From positions 1 to 64,000 of the forward strand of contig CAVRGN010000013.1 in the NCBI GenBank assembly GCA_963720725.1: a stretch of DNA of 64,000 bases. Reading direction: 5' to 3'. The notes under the pieces were generated by a model. The model was not told the origin of the DNA. It worked only from the letters and a program-made list of their open reading frames with translations, and did no database searches. The position numbers and the translations under genes are program-made. The stretch is from Benzoatithermus sp963720725 (GTDB taxonomy: Bacteria; Pseudomonadota; Alphaproteobacteria; Geminicoccales; Geminicoccaceae). Below, in pieces: positions 36,447-47,155 of the stretch (within the stretch, counting starts at the first letter, position 1; the number at the start of each line of letters is the position of its first letter).

Positions 36447-39400
36447 CAGGCATCATCCTTGATATCGGCACCGTTCGGGGCGTGCTTCGTCAAGAGCACG
36501 CTAGGCTCCACGTCGCGCAGCGAGCGCGGTGCTCGAAAACGCTTCTCCCGGTCGCTGGCGAGCGCAAGCTCCGGATCGAGCATCTCGCGGAGCAGCGCCT
36601 TGGAAATGCCGGGGGCAGACGTGTAGCCAAACGAGGTCCCATCGGACTTGCGTGCGTGGGCGAGGGCGGCCCAGTCGTCCAATAGGCTGGCTGTGAGCGC
36701 TCGCACTTTCGCTCCCTTGGCAGAGCCGGCTCGCTGTCCAATGGCGGTGACGACGAAGTCGAGATCCGCTCGCCTTGGATCGGCCTCATCGGCGGCGTCG
36801 GTCGGCGTGAAATCAGCATCGCCAAGGCGGGCGAGCGCGATCGTGACGGCGGCGAGGCCGCGGTCCAGCGCTCGAGGCGCGAATGGCGTCACGCTGATGG
36901 CCTCCACGGAGCGATAAAAGGCGCCATGCCAGCGGACGAAGCGCTCGTAGTGCGAGCGGTCGCGCGGCTTGTTGAGGTTCAGCAGCGTTACGACCAAGCC
37001 GGGGCGCTCAGGGTCGCGGCCCACGCGGCTGGTTGCCTGGATGTACTCCGCGGCTGTCTTCGGCTGGCCAGAAACGAGCATCAGGCCGAGGCGGACGACG
37101 TCGAGGCCAACGGAGATCATGTTGGTGGCCAGCGCCACGTCGACCGGCTTGGCCCCATTGAACGGCGTGGCGAGCCGGGCTTTGGCTGCGGCAACCTTGG
37201 ATGTGTCCTCGCGCGAGGTGAGCTCCACGGGATCGCCCAGCTTCCGGTCGGCAAATCGCGGGAGGGCTTCGCCGATGCGCAGGCGGTTGGAATACCCTGT
37301 CGCGCGGGTGCGTACCTCGTCCTCGACGATACGACGCGCGCTGCCGAGTTCTCTCAGTGCGTTGAAGTAGCTGACGAGGGTCATGTACGGGTCGGCCGGA
37401 TTACCTGGCACCTTGCCGCCGGCCTCCTCCCAGGCCTTGCGCGCGATCGCCGCCAGCGTCGTGGCGATGCGCAGGAAGATGACCTTGGGGCTCCGTCCCG
37501 GCGCTGCGACGCCCAGGTAGAGCCTAGCCTCGCTGGGCGTCTCGATGCTGTACGCGAAGAAGCTGTCGCGCCGATCCGGGCCGGGTGGCGGAAAAATCGC
37601 GGTCTGGGGGCGGTCGAACAGGGCTTGGATCTGCCTCTGCGCGCGCCGGACAGTCGCCGTTGAAGCCACGATCTTGGGGCGCACCGACACTTCGCCAACC
37701 TTACGCACGCACAGCGCTTCGAGCGCCGTCTCGTACAGGCCGGCCATCGAGCCCAGCGGTCCGGCGATCAGATGCAACTCATCCTGGATGATCAGATCGG
37801 GTGGCGGCAGCGGGGCTGGCAGCGGATACCCGCCGACGGGTCGGCCGGGCCGTAGAAGCCGCTCTGGTCGCCGCGGTCAGCGCGACCGAAGAACGAGGCA
37901 ACTTCGCCAACCCAGGGCATAGCCGCGAACTTGTCGGCGGTGGCGATCATGAAGCCCGGTAAGCGGCGGTAGATCGGCTCGTCCACGGTGAGCACGGGCA
38001 GGCCCGGAGCGGTCCGAACTCGCATTTGCGGTTCTTGCAGCGCAGCTCGAGGTTAACCGGCCGCTTCATGTCGGGCACAAGCTGGAAGCTATGCTGGTCG
38101 AACTCGGTGCCGCACCAGGGGCATGAGCTGATCGGTATCGGCGGATAGCGCGAGCTGTCGCGCTTGTAGCTCAGCACACGGGCGCGCGCAGTAGTGTCGT
38201 CGCGGTCGCCATCCGCACCCATCCGGTTCGGCGTGGCCGCCCGGCCGACCCAAAGTCCGATCTCGAACGGCCAGTCGCCCAGGCGGCTTGGATCGCCGCG
38301 GCGCTCCAGCTCCAGAGCGCAGACGACAGCCGCGGCGCGGCCGAGCTGGTCGAGGGTAAGCAGCCGCAAAGTGTAACGCATCAGCACGGCGAGGCCGCAG
38401 CCCTGCCGCCCGGGGTGGATCAGCCGACGCCAGACGAGGACGAACGCGGCGAGGCCTAGATAGGCCTCGGTCTTTCCGCCGCCGGTGGGAAAGAACAGCA
38501 GGTCGACCGTCTCTCGGTCTTTGTGGGTAGGCGACACCAGGCCCTCAAGATTGAGGAGGATGAATGCGAGCTGAAACGGTCGCCAGCGTGGCGTCTCGTC
38601 CGGCCTTTGCCGGCGCGCGGCCGCTGCGATGGCCCGGTTCATGGTCCTGAACGCATCGAGCGCCCGAGGATCGGCGAGTTGGGCAATGCCAGAACGCACG
38701 CGCGCCGCGGCGATTCCGGCCTGCTGCAGAAGCCCGTCAGCCACCTCACGCCGTCTGGCCGACAGTCCGCCCAGTTTCTTTTTCTGGCCGGCGATCCAGG
38801 CCTCATATAGGGTGGGCAGCCGATCCAAAGCGCTCGCGGCTGCGGCCGCGTCGGGGAGTTCGGCCAGTTTCTCCATGGCTAGCTCAACCTCGGTGCCAAC
38901 ATCGCCCGGCACCACGCGCGGTACATGGGCCAGCGGCAGCCAAGCGGTGCGTACCCTCCGGCACGCCTGTATGGGCTCGCCCAGCGGCATGACCGAGACG
39001 TTGTGGCCGACTGTCCATTCGACGACGTCGCGGTAGTGCAGGTCACCGATGCGGGCGTCGGTGTCGCTGATGCCGTGACCGGTGAGGTCCGGGCGGGCGA
39101 CGAACGGCTGCTCGGCCGCGACCTCCAGCTCCGCTTGAAAGATGCTGGCCTCATCCTCGCGGCCCGCCACGTCGATGGCCGCGCGGCGGTTGACCAGGAA
39201 CAGCGACACCGCCTGCACCTGGTGCTCGCCTGCATCGGTGCGGATCTTGGTCGAGCGCACGTGGCAGGAGATCTCCAGGCCACCGCTGCCCGCAATCGCC
39301 AACGGCTTGCCCGACACCAGGGGCACCCGCAAGGTGCCTTCACGGCCTCTCCGCTGCCACGGCCCATAGGTGCTCGCGCGCCATACCTTGCCATCGCTCG

Positions 39401-39923
39401 CCTCGGCATGGCTATCCGCGGTTGCTAGGGCCACGGGAGCAGCCGACCCATCTTCCTGGACCGCATCGTCTGCCGCAAAGTCACCGTTCTCGGCGAGGTT
39501 GGCCGGGCCAGCGGCAGCCCCTAAATCGATCGTGCCGATTTGAGTGACACAATCCTTTCTCGCCTGGCCAAGGTTGACGTAGTCGGCCCAGCGGGCGGTC
39601 ACCTCGAGCTCGGTTGTGTCGTCCTCGACCAGGACGCTCAAGCCCATTGAGGATGGCAGCCACGACCGGCGGCCGGAGCCCCGCTCCGGGACGGCACCGT
39701 CGTCACCGCCGCCCGCCTCGCCGACCTCCATCGCCTCCTGAGGATCGGGCTCCTTCTGGCGCTCCGGTGCGCCCAGTGGAACGAGGTACCCGGTCAGATA
39801 CCAGCGCGACGGCGGGTCCGGTAGAAGCTCTGCGGCAAGCTCGGGATCGTCGTTGCGGGGGCCCACCAGATCCAGGGCGAGCTCGCGGACGAGACGGGCG
39901 CGGACATCGCTGCTGGTGGTCAT
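36446..39923 (-). pseudogene. drmA: DISARM helicase DrmA, broken by two single-base deletions
   Basis: Three frames join into one ~1160-codon protein. The 5' piece (39923 to ~38020) has N-terminal MTTSSDVRARLVRELALDLV, Walker A LLFFPTGGGKTEAYLGLAAF and a Cys pair region SSCPWCGTEF / CKNRKCEFG. A -1 break near 38015 leads to LPVLTVDEPIYRRLPGFMIA. Another near 37835 leads to PPDLIIQDELHLIAGPLG (DExH-like box). The last piece carries ATNMISVGLDVVRLGLMLVS and AEYIQATSRVGRDPERPG, helicase motifs V and VI. The ribosome site AGGGGAA lies 8 bases before the ATG at 39923. All helicase motifs are intact at residue level, so either these are assembly indels or the inactivation is very recent. As written the helicase would be lost. 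Confidence 0.87.
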
Positions 39924-39939
39924 GCCGGGTTCCCCTGGG

Positions 39940-41765
39940 TCATGCCGCCTCGGCTTGGAATGTGGTGACCGGTGTCGGCCGGGGCCAGCATTCCAGGGCC
40001 AGCTCAAAGAGGCGAGCCGATCGCTCCCGGATGGCGATCTCGTCCCAAACCTCATGCTCGCAAAGGTCGCGGTTGAGCTTAAGGACCGAGTGCTCGGCCA
40101 GGGCCTGCCGCTTTCCGACCCAGGAGCCATTCGAGACAAACGGGTTCAGCTTCTGGTTCAGAAGGGTCAGGTTGCCGATGGTGTGCAGCGCGGACTGCCG
40201 TTTCAGTTGCGCCTCGATCGGCGACGGTCCTTCCGGCAGGGGCCAATGTGTGGACCAGGACCGGGGCAGAATGTGCTCAACGGTGAGCCAGCGCGGGACG
40301 TTGCTGGTCTCGGCGAACTCGCTGCGCAGTGCCGCCTCCAGCGCCTCCAGCAGCAGCCGTAGGCGGGGCCGGGTAAGGTTCTCGTAGAGTGCATTCGTGG
40401 TCCAGGCGGACCTGAATTCGCTGTCATCCGGCCAGCGGTCGTATTCGGCCGTGGCTGACAGTATCTTTGCCCGCAGGGCGCCCTCGACGTCGCTCGACGC
40501 ATGGTGGAGAGTGCTAACGAGGTCCAGGAACAGGCGATTGTAGCCGCGGGTGCTCAGCCGGCAGACCATCCGGCGTACCAGCAAGCTTTCAACGTCGCCG
40601 AGCACCGCGACGATACGAGCTTCTTCAGCGCCTAGACGAGCAATCAACTCGAGCAGGAACGGGTAGGCCGTCCCGATCTCCATGACACCGAGCCGCTCGA
40701 AGAACAAGGCGATCCGAGGTTGCTGCGCGGTATCGTCGAACCGGCGGTAAATCCGGGCATAGCGTTGGATGCTGGCCAAGCGGGCCTCGGGCGTCTCGGC
40801 GACGTCCGGCTGGTCACGCACGAAGTCGCGATAGGCGGCATAAAGGTGCGCAGCCGGCACCTCAGCTTGGTCTTGAGCGTCAGCAGATGCTGCAGAAACA
40901 CGTCAATGCGCGGACGCTGGGCGTGGCCCCGGCCGATGAGCTTGCGCCAGTAGCCGGCATCCGTGTCGAACGGCATCCAGTGCTGCTGGTAGAGATCGTC
41001 GGCCGGGCCACCCTTGGCACGAATTTCCTGGAGCAGGGCGTTTTTGACGAGATCGGCTGCCAGCAACGGTGTGCCGCGAGCGTTCAGTGTCTCGAAGATG
41101 AGCTGAGCATCGTCCTTGTCGTCCAGGTCAATGACGACCAGCCGCAGCTCCTGGTAGAGCACGCTGTAGAGCGCGCGCACGCGGGGCTCCGCCTCACTCT
41201 GTCCGAGCCAAATGTCGATGACCCCGGCAAAGTAGAGGTAGGCGTCGGGCAGCGGCCGGCCGATCCTTGCCGCCGACTGCTTGGTTCCGCAAACCTCCTT
41301 CAGCGCAGCCGGAGAGCCCGCCTCCATGACGCGCCGGAACTCCTGGCGGTCGGCGTTGGTCGGCCAAACCTTGAATCGCTCCTCGACCTTCGTGATTAAG
41401 GGGTGGTTGTTGCGGGTGAGATTGGCCAAAGCCTGGGCGAAGCTGTCCAGGCCCTTGGCGAGGGCCACGTCCTGGAAGGCCTTCAGCAGGAGCTGCAGCG
41501 TCGTCAGACGCTGCTGGCCGTCGATCACCAGCCGGATCTCGATCTGGCCCGGCGGCACGGCCGCCTTCTCATGGACCGTGGCGCCGAGAAAGTGAGCCCG
41601 CACGGGCTGCCCGAGCAGCAGGCACTCGGCAAGGCGCCGGAGGTCCTCCCAGAGCGGCTCCCACTGCTGTTCTCGGCCCCAAACGTAGGGGCGCTAGTAG
41701 AGCGGCACGACGTGATGGACGTTGCGATCAAACAAGTTCTGCAGCGAAAAGGTACCTACCAGCAT
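39940..41765 (-). pseudogene. DUF262-DUF1524 (GmrSD-like) type IV restriction nuclease, amber codon and frameshift
   Basis: From ATG 41765 the frame reads FSLQNLFDRNVHHVVPLY, then TAG (41696-41694), then RPYVWGREQQWEPLWEDL. The stop replaces the Gln of the canonical DUF262 motif (PxYQRxYxW), one C-to-T change from CAG. The body has the DUF262 signature LVIDGQQRLTTLQLLLKAFQ and IFETLNARGTPLLAADLVKN. A -1 break near 40868 leads to the C-terminal DUF1524 part with LTVEHILPRSWS (His-Me nuclease motif) and TIGNLTLLNQKLN. About 608 codons in total. The family includes GmrSD/BrxU-type NTP-dependent nucleases that cut modified DNA. It sits between the unknown ORF and drmA in one transcript. Two independent lesions argue for loss of function unless both are sequence errors. 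Confidence 0.82.
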
Positions 41766-41817
41766 AACATTCCTCGCCCGCTCTCCGCGTCTAAAGACAT
41801 CCTACTACAAAACCACG

Positions 41818-42138
41818 CTATTGAGTGGTAGAAATGACGAAACACGCAATTGGCCATACCGCTTTGATTCTGTCCGATAATCCGCTGCCCGTATCTCCTG
41901 TCCGAATTTGAGCCGCAATCTCCGCTTGTACTTCTTCCAGCCAATCCATTAGGCAATCAGATTCTGGGGAAGTTTGACGCTCAGCCGAAGCGATACTTCG
42001 GACGAGGTCGGCCAATTCATCTTCTCTGATGCCGTAGGTCGACCTGTCCGCGTTGATAACAAAGCCATGCAACTCTAGGTCACGATCTTCTGCGTTTCCT
42101 GCGATGATCTCCAAGCGCTGCGACACGAAAAACAACAC
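41818..42138 (-). CDS. Small hypothetical protein in the defence operon
   Basis: 106 residues from a GTG at 42138, preceded by GGGAAG nine bases before. The sequence is mixed alpha/beta-like (LEIIAGNAEDRDLELHGFVI, ADLVRSIASAER), acidic, with no membrane segment and no family I recognise. The same frame continues upstream without a start codon as a protein-like stretch (SPQNRAGAIRLSRIQWKLPI) back to the drmD-like gene end, so translation could start at a rare codon such as ATT. It lies 79 bases after the SNF2 helicase and ~50 before the DUF262 gene, same strand, so it belongs to the inserted cassette. Confidence 0.5.
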   Translation of the reverse strand: MLFFVSQRLEIIAGNAEDRDLELHGFVINADRSTYGIREDELADLVRSIASAERQTSPESDCLMDWLEEVQAEIAAQIRTGDTGSGLSDRIKAVWPIACFVISTTQ

Positions 42139-42217
42139 AGTAGCCGTCTTCCCAACAATAGGAAGCTTCCATTGTATTCTTGAGAGGCGAATTGCGCCTG
42201 CACGATTCTGCGGACTC

Positions 42218-44572
42218 TCAGATAAACGGATCCGAGTTCTCTGCTAAAATACGGCGATCCTCGGTACCAAGTCTCGGCAATACTTGACCGTACGCGTCAT
42301 AGGCCGGAAGTCCGTCAGTTTCATCGCAGACGAACGTGCCATCGAATACTCTAACAGTAGCAACGGAGGTTTCTCCTGAAACGATGTCGTTGCCTCTATG
42401 CGAAAACACTGGCTTAGTAGCAGGTGTCCCGTCGGCAGCTCCTAAACATCGGCGCAAGAAATCTCGGACATCACCCCAATCCGCGGCACCTGGTTTCAAG
42501 CCTGCGATCTGTCGTCCTCCTTCAGCAAACTTAGTCGAGAAATCTCTCCAACGCTGAAACCCGAGCCCAACAATGCTGGCGATTTGCGTTGCCGTATCGC
42601 TCTCAACGTGCCCGAAGGAAGATTCGCTTAGAATATCCGCCAGTTCCTCGGGAGGTACTAGGCTCATCACCCGGCTAAACAGCAACTCGAATTTCTCGGG
42701 GTCCAATTCTCCAGCGATCAATCGGAGTTTATCACGAGCGATGCGATATGCATCTTCTTCTCTCGTGTTGGCGACAACTATGGTATCGACGATGACGGTT
42801 TGGCGGGATCCAAAGCGATGAATCCTACCGACCCGTTGCTCGAGGTCCATTGGATTCCACGGAATGTCAAGATGCAGCAAGCGCCGCGCAACCTGGAGGT
42901 TGATACCTTCCCCGCCGGCACGGGAGGATACGAGAAAGCAAGGGCCTTGCCGTGAACGGAAGCGGGCGACCTCCGTGTCGCGCTCGGAGTTTGTTTGTCC
43001 ACCAATGATGATCGCGGGCCTTACGCCGTATCGCTGCTCGATTTCTTGAGCGACGACCCGAACTGTTTCGACCGGCTGACAGAATAGAACGACCTTCTCG
43101 CCCGCGCTTTCGTCTAGAACGCTGGCCATTACGTCCCATTTTGCGGCATCAGCCCGGGTGTGCTTTAGATTGATTCCTTGCTTGAGTAGTTGGGCCAGGA
43201 AGATTGGGTCAGGCGACCACTGCTCTTCATCGCCGTCGTGCAGTTCTTCTGTGTCTTCGAGTTCAGTGAGTAGGCCCATCTGCTTCAAGAGGCGTGTGTA
43301 CAAGGCCAGTACAGGTTCTGTTGGGGATCCGCCACGATAAGGCCGTAGGGCGGCAAGTGCATCCCTTAGGTCTGGATGCTCTGGGGTCCAGCGCAGACGT
43401 CTGATCGCCAGACGGGTGAGGAACCCAAGCCCAGCCTCCACACTCGATGCCGCCCATTGGAGCGCCTGGCCCTTGGCCCAGCCGCCCGCCCGCGCCCGCG
43501 CGGCGCGCTCGCTCCCGGCCGACGCTCCATCGTAAAGAGCCGATATCGCTTCATAAAAGGTAGCCCATGGCCCACCGAGCTCAACAACCCTTGGCTTGCG
43601 TACATCCCGGCTCGGAAAGAGGGGACGATCGTGCCAGTCGCGAATGGACTCCTTGGTTCGGAAGATCACTCGACCGGCGACCTGCTTCAGCTCCTCGTGA
43701 TCTCGGCGGAGCAGCTCAAGGATGTTCTCGAATCGGGCCTTATGGCCCTGATGAGGTGTTCCGCTCAGTAGTAGCAGCCGGCCGCTATCGGGCCGTTGAA
43801 CTTTCAGCAGGTCACGGACGAGTTTATAGCCCGCGTTTGGGCTGCCACCTCCGGGTGCCCAGTCTGAGAGATGATGGCACTCGTCAACGATCAGCAGGTC
43901 CCAAGGCCCTGACCGAAGCAGTTCTGAAGCGTTGTTCTCCCGAACGGCCTTTTGAATACTGGCGATGACGATACGGTCCGCTTCAACGCGGGCGTCGCTC
44001 TCGGCTCCCGCGACCCAGCGCCGCGCATCCATACCGAGCCGTCGGAACTCCGCGCTGACATTCCGGACCAAGCGTGCAGGGGCCAGATAGAGTACACGAA
44101 GGTCGGCTCGCGAAGCTAGGAGGCGCTGGGCAATCAGTCCTGCCTCGACCGTCTTACCCAAGCCCACCTCGTCGCCGATCAGCACGCGCGACAGGTCGGA
44201 GCTCCCGAGGACATGCTCGACCAGAGAGAGCTGGTGCATGAGGGGCGCCACCTCCCGCACAACAAGACGGCGCTGGCGATCTTCGGCGAGAATGAACCAA
44301 GCCAGCAGGGATAGCTGGGCGCGGCGTGTCGGTGCGAGCCAGCTCTCGCCCGAGGCCGCGCGCTGCAGGGCGGCTTCGACGGGTGTCATGAAGGGCTCGG
44401 TTAGCCGAGCGTCGACGAGCGGATCTAGAAGTGGTGGTGCAAGATGTTTCTCGCTATCGGCGTACGCGCGCCGGGGCAAGCCCGCGAGTGTAAAAACTCT
44501 CAGGCCCAGGTAAGGCAGCTCGGCGACAATAGCACGTGGCTCACCCTGGTAGTTGACCATCAGCGGATGCAT
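42218..44572 (-). CDS. SNF2/HepA-type helicase of the DISARM island (DrmD-like)
   Basis: 784 residues. SNF2 ATPase: Walker A LIGDEVGLGKTVEAGLIAQR, LYLAPARLVRNVSAEF, DECHHLSDW (DExH), SGTPHQGHKARF. The C-terminal lobe has KVVLFCQPVETVRVV, SRAGGEGINLQVARRLLHLD and LEQRVGRIHRFGSRQTV. This is a complete RapA/HepA-like remodeler. Class 1 DISARM has a SNF2 helicase, DrmD, but DrmD is usually longer and located upstream of drmMI; here the gene follows the GTPase gene (TAATG overlap). It may have replaced drmD or belong to a separate cassette. The gene is intact and somewhat AT-richer than drmB and drmA. Confidence 0.86.
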   Translation of the reverse strand: MHPLMVNYQGEPRAIVAELPYLGLRVFTLAGLPRRAYADSEKHLAPPLLDPLVDARLTEPFMTPVEAALQRAASGESWLAPTRRAQLSLLAWFILAEDRQRRLVVREVAPLMHQLSLVEHVLGSSDLSRVLIGDEVGLGKTVEAGLIAQRLLASRADLRVLYLAPARLVRNVSAEFRRLGMDARRWVAGAESDARVEADRIVIASIQKAVRENNASELLRSGPWDLLIVDECHHLSDWAPGGGSPNAGYKLVRDLLKVQRPDSGRLLLLSGTPHQGHKARFENILELLRRDHEELKQVAGRVIFRTKESIRDWHDRPLFPSRDVRKPRVVELGGPWATFYEAISALYDGASAGSERAARARAGGWAKGQALQWAASSVEAGLGFLTRLAIRRLRWTPEHPDLRDALAALRPYRGGSPTEPVLALYTRLLKQMGLLTELEDTEELHDGDEEQWSPDPIFLAQLLKQGINLKHTRADAAKWDVMASVLDESAGEKVVLFCQPVETVRVVAQEIEQRYGVRPAIIIGGQTNSERDTEVARFRSRQGPCFLVSSRAGGEGINLQVARRLLHLDIPWNPMDLEQRVGRIHRFGSRQTVIVDTIVVANTREEDAYRIARDKLRLIAGELDPEKFELLFSRVMSLVPPEELADILSESSFGHVESDTATQIASIVGLGFQRWRDFSTKFAEGGRQIAGLKPGAADWGDVRDFLRRCLGAADGTPATKPVFSHRGNDIVSGETSVATVRVFDGTFVCDETDGLPAYDAYGQVLPRLGTEDRRILAENSDPFI

Positions 44573-47049
44573 TAGGTGGTTCCCACCGTCACGGAAGGCT
44601 TCGGCACGGGGCTACTCGCCACTATTGCGGCCAGCTCCTTTATGACGAGATGCTGTTGGGCTTCACTCTCGCGTCTGCTGCGTGCCTCGTCACCCTCAAC
44701 GATTGCATCGGCGGCCTTCTGGAGAGGATCGCCCCAGTCGCTCAGCGCCACGATGATTTCCTGTCGTACCTCGCCATAGCGCCCCTTGAGAATGCGGGTC
44801 GTCGGCTTTGCCGCGGCGGTGACCGCGGCCTGACCCAGCTCGGCGAAAAGCTGGAGAATCCGCATTTTGACTCCGGCACCCTGTGCGTTGCCGCGTTCCA
44901 CAAACTCAAGGCACGCCTGACGCATTGGAGCCGAGATCTGCTCCATCAGGTCGCGCTTGACCACTGCCCTGAGCTCGTCGACCGCGTCCTTGCCGACCTG
45001 CCCGAGGCGGGCGGCCTGATCCTTGGCGAGCTGGCGGTTGGCCTTAAGATTGGCCTGCTGGCTCTCCGTAGCGGCATACTCTTCGCCCCAGGTACACACC
45101 TCGAGAATGAGTTGCTCCAGCGCCGAGGCGTGCTGCTTCGTGCGGGACCGCACGTCTTTCAGCAATGTCTGGCCCCACACGGCCGCCGTTGGCTCCTGGA
45201 AGCGCTGTGCAAGGCTTGCTGGGAGGTCCAGCCGACGGTTGATACCGGCCACCCAGCTCCCGCCGCGGGTTACCGTGGCGCGGAGCGTCGCCCAGTGCAG
45301 TGACCGGAGCTCGCTCAGGAACTGAGCAATTTCCGCCTGCGCCACGCCCTGAATGCGCGCCACCAAGTCATCAATCCGCGTTGTGTAGGAAGTCTCGACG
45401 AACTCCCGAAACGCTCCTTCCCGATTGGCGAGCTCGCGCCGCTTGGGCTCCAGAAACCGATCGAGCTCTTCTCGGAGCTTGGCCGCCTCCTTGCTCGCCC
45501 GGGTCTGGTCCGTCCAGGTTGCATGGATCCGGTCAGTCACAGCAAGAGCTGTCCGCGCCAGACGATCTGCAACGTCGCTGCGCTGCTGCTGCAGAACCTG
45601 CCTGTGCTTGGCCGCAAGAGCCTTTAGGTGCTCCTGCAGCGCCAGGACTCCCGACTCCTCGGGAGTTTGGATAAACGGTCTTGATTCCTCGTCCTGGACG
45701 AGCAGATCGCGATACTCTGTCGCCGACAGCGGAAACACGGCTAGCAAATCGAGCAGGGCCTGTCCGGCTGCCTCACGCGCCGTCCGGACCGACTCGTCAT
45801 CGCTCTGAGCCGACGACAGTTTGCTGAAGCAAGAAGCAGCTTGATCACGCATCTTTTGCTCGGCCTCCGCACGGAGCCGGAGGAAGATGTCACGCAGTTT
45901 GGGGCGCTCAGAAGGCGGCAAGGATTCATACTGCCGCCGCTCCTCGCGCGCGACCTCATCGATTTTTGAGACGGCGAGTAGGAGGTCGCACGGATCACTA
46001 TTTGGATCATCCGACGCCAGAAGCAGGCGATCCCAGTAGCCGCTTTCCCGAATCAGCTCCACCGAGGCCTCAGTGGGGCCGGCTCGATCGACGAGGAGAA
46101 TGACCGCGCGTGCCTTTTGTCGAATGTACTCGGCTGTCACGGAGCGGTAACGGTCGCTGGCGATGCCGACCCCGGGAAGGTCGACGAAGACGATGCCCTG
46201 GCGTAGCAAGTCGGAAGACCAGCCAACCTTCAACTCGCTGATGAGCGGCGCTAGCGGACCGGTCACATGATCCTTCAGCTTCGGCAGGAACGCCCGTTCT
46301 AATCGCGACCGCTCGTAGCGCGCGGACTGTCCACTACGGCCCACAGCAAGGGCTGCGCCGACCTCACGGCATCGCTTTTCGTCCGCTTCGCAGAGCTTCG
46401 GTAACAGCGGGCTTGATGCTAAACCTAGGGCTAAGCGGAATCCTGCGACGAGTTCCGGCAGATCATCGTCACCAAACTGATTGCCCTTGACGACCTGCCT
46501 GACCTGACGGATCAGCTCGTCCGTACGGTTGTCTCTCTCCCGCTCTACCGCTGCATGATGATTGACGTCCTCCACCGTCGCTTTGTTCGACGTCGATTTG
46601 TCATCGTCTGCGTCGATCTGCAGGACATCCAGCGGATTCTCGACCTCGCCAGCTTCCGGCTCTGTCATGCCCTCATCAACCAATACCCGGCCCCGGCGGC
46701 GCAGCTCGCCCTCGAGCGCCAGCCGGATGCCGTCCAGCACCTTCCGGTCGTGATAGCGGACGTCGAAGTACGGCTCCGGGCTGTAGCGAAGCTCCGTAGC
46801 GATCGCGGTAAGGGGCCCGATACCACCGGCAGGAAGAACCGTGTCCGTACCCGTCGCGAGCGCATTGAGCAGCGTGCTCTTGCCGACGGCCGCTTGGCCG
46901 AGCACGCAGACAACAATCTCCTCAGGGCGCCGCAGTATGGCGCGAAGTCGGTTGGCGTCATTGTCGACGGCAGCGACGGCCGACGGGTCGTATTTCTCCA
47001 GGGTTCCGCGGTGCGTCTCCCACCAGCTCAGGACCGCTCCTTCCTTCAT
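44572..47049 (-). CDS. Dynamin-like large GTPase in the DISARM operon
   Basis: 825 residues from the ATG at 47049, preceded by GGGGAAGG; a GTG at 47079 is a weaker start. G1/P-loop LGQAAVGKSTLLNAL (~50-60), G2-like GGIGPLTAIATELRY, G3 VFVDLPGVGIASDRYR (~288-302) and G4 LAVSKIDEVAREERR (~360). About 180 mostly charged residues separate G2 from G3, far more than in typical dynamins, suggesting an inserted subdomain. The C-terminal half (~380-825) is long and helical, rich in Glu/Arg/Gln, as a dynamin stalk would be. The tail LVIKELAAIVASSPVPK has no clear membrane segment. Dynamin-like proteins act on membranes and some protect against phages. Here it is coupled to the helicase by TAATG. Confidence 0.82.
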   Translation of the reverse strand: MKEGAVLSWWETHRGTLEKYDPSAVAAVDNDANRLRAILRRPEEIVVCVLGQAAVGKSTLLNALATGTDTVLPAGGIGPLTAIATELRYSPEPYFDVRYHDRKVLDGIRLALEGELRRRGRVLVDEGMTEPEAGEVENPLDVLQIDADDDKSTSNKATVEDVNHHAAVERERDNRTDELIRQVRQVVKGNQFGDDDLPELVAGFRLALGLASSPLLPKLCEADEKRCREVGAALAVGRSGQSARYERSRLERAFLPKLKDHVTGPLAPLISELKVGWSSDLLRQGIVFVDLPGVGIASDRYRSVTAEYIRQKARAVILLVDRAGPTEASVELIRESGYWDRLLLASDDPNSDPCDLLLAVSKIDEVAREERRQYESLPPSERPKLRDIFLRLRAEAEQKMRDQAASCFSKLSSAQSDDESVRTAREAAGQALLDLLAVFPLSATEYRDLLVQDEESRPFIQTPEESGVLALQEHLKALAAKHRQVLQQQRSDVADRLARTALAVTDRIHATWTDQTRASKEAAKLREELDRFLEPKRRELANREGAFREFVETSYTTRIDDLVARIQGVAQAEIAQFLSELRSLHWATLRATVTRGGSWVAGINRRLDLPASLAQRFQEPTAAVWGQTLLKDVRSRTKQHASALEQLILEVCTWGEEYAATESQQANLKANRQLAKDQAARLGQVGKDAVDELRAVVKRDLMEQISAPMRQACLEFVERGNAQGAGVKMRILQLFAELGQAAVTAAAKPTTRILKGRYGEVRQEIIVALSDWGDPLQKAADAIVEGDEARSRRESEAQQHLVIKELAAIVASSPVPKPSVTVGTT

Positions 47050-47155
47050 CACCTTCCCCGTCCGTATCTTATGACGCACTATAACCCGCAGTTAAGCGAG
47101 CAGCCCTAAGCCTTGCAAGCGGCCGGCCGCATAGAAGGACGTTGGGCCAAATGAA

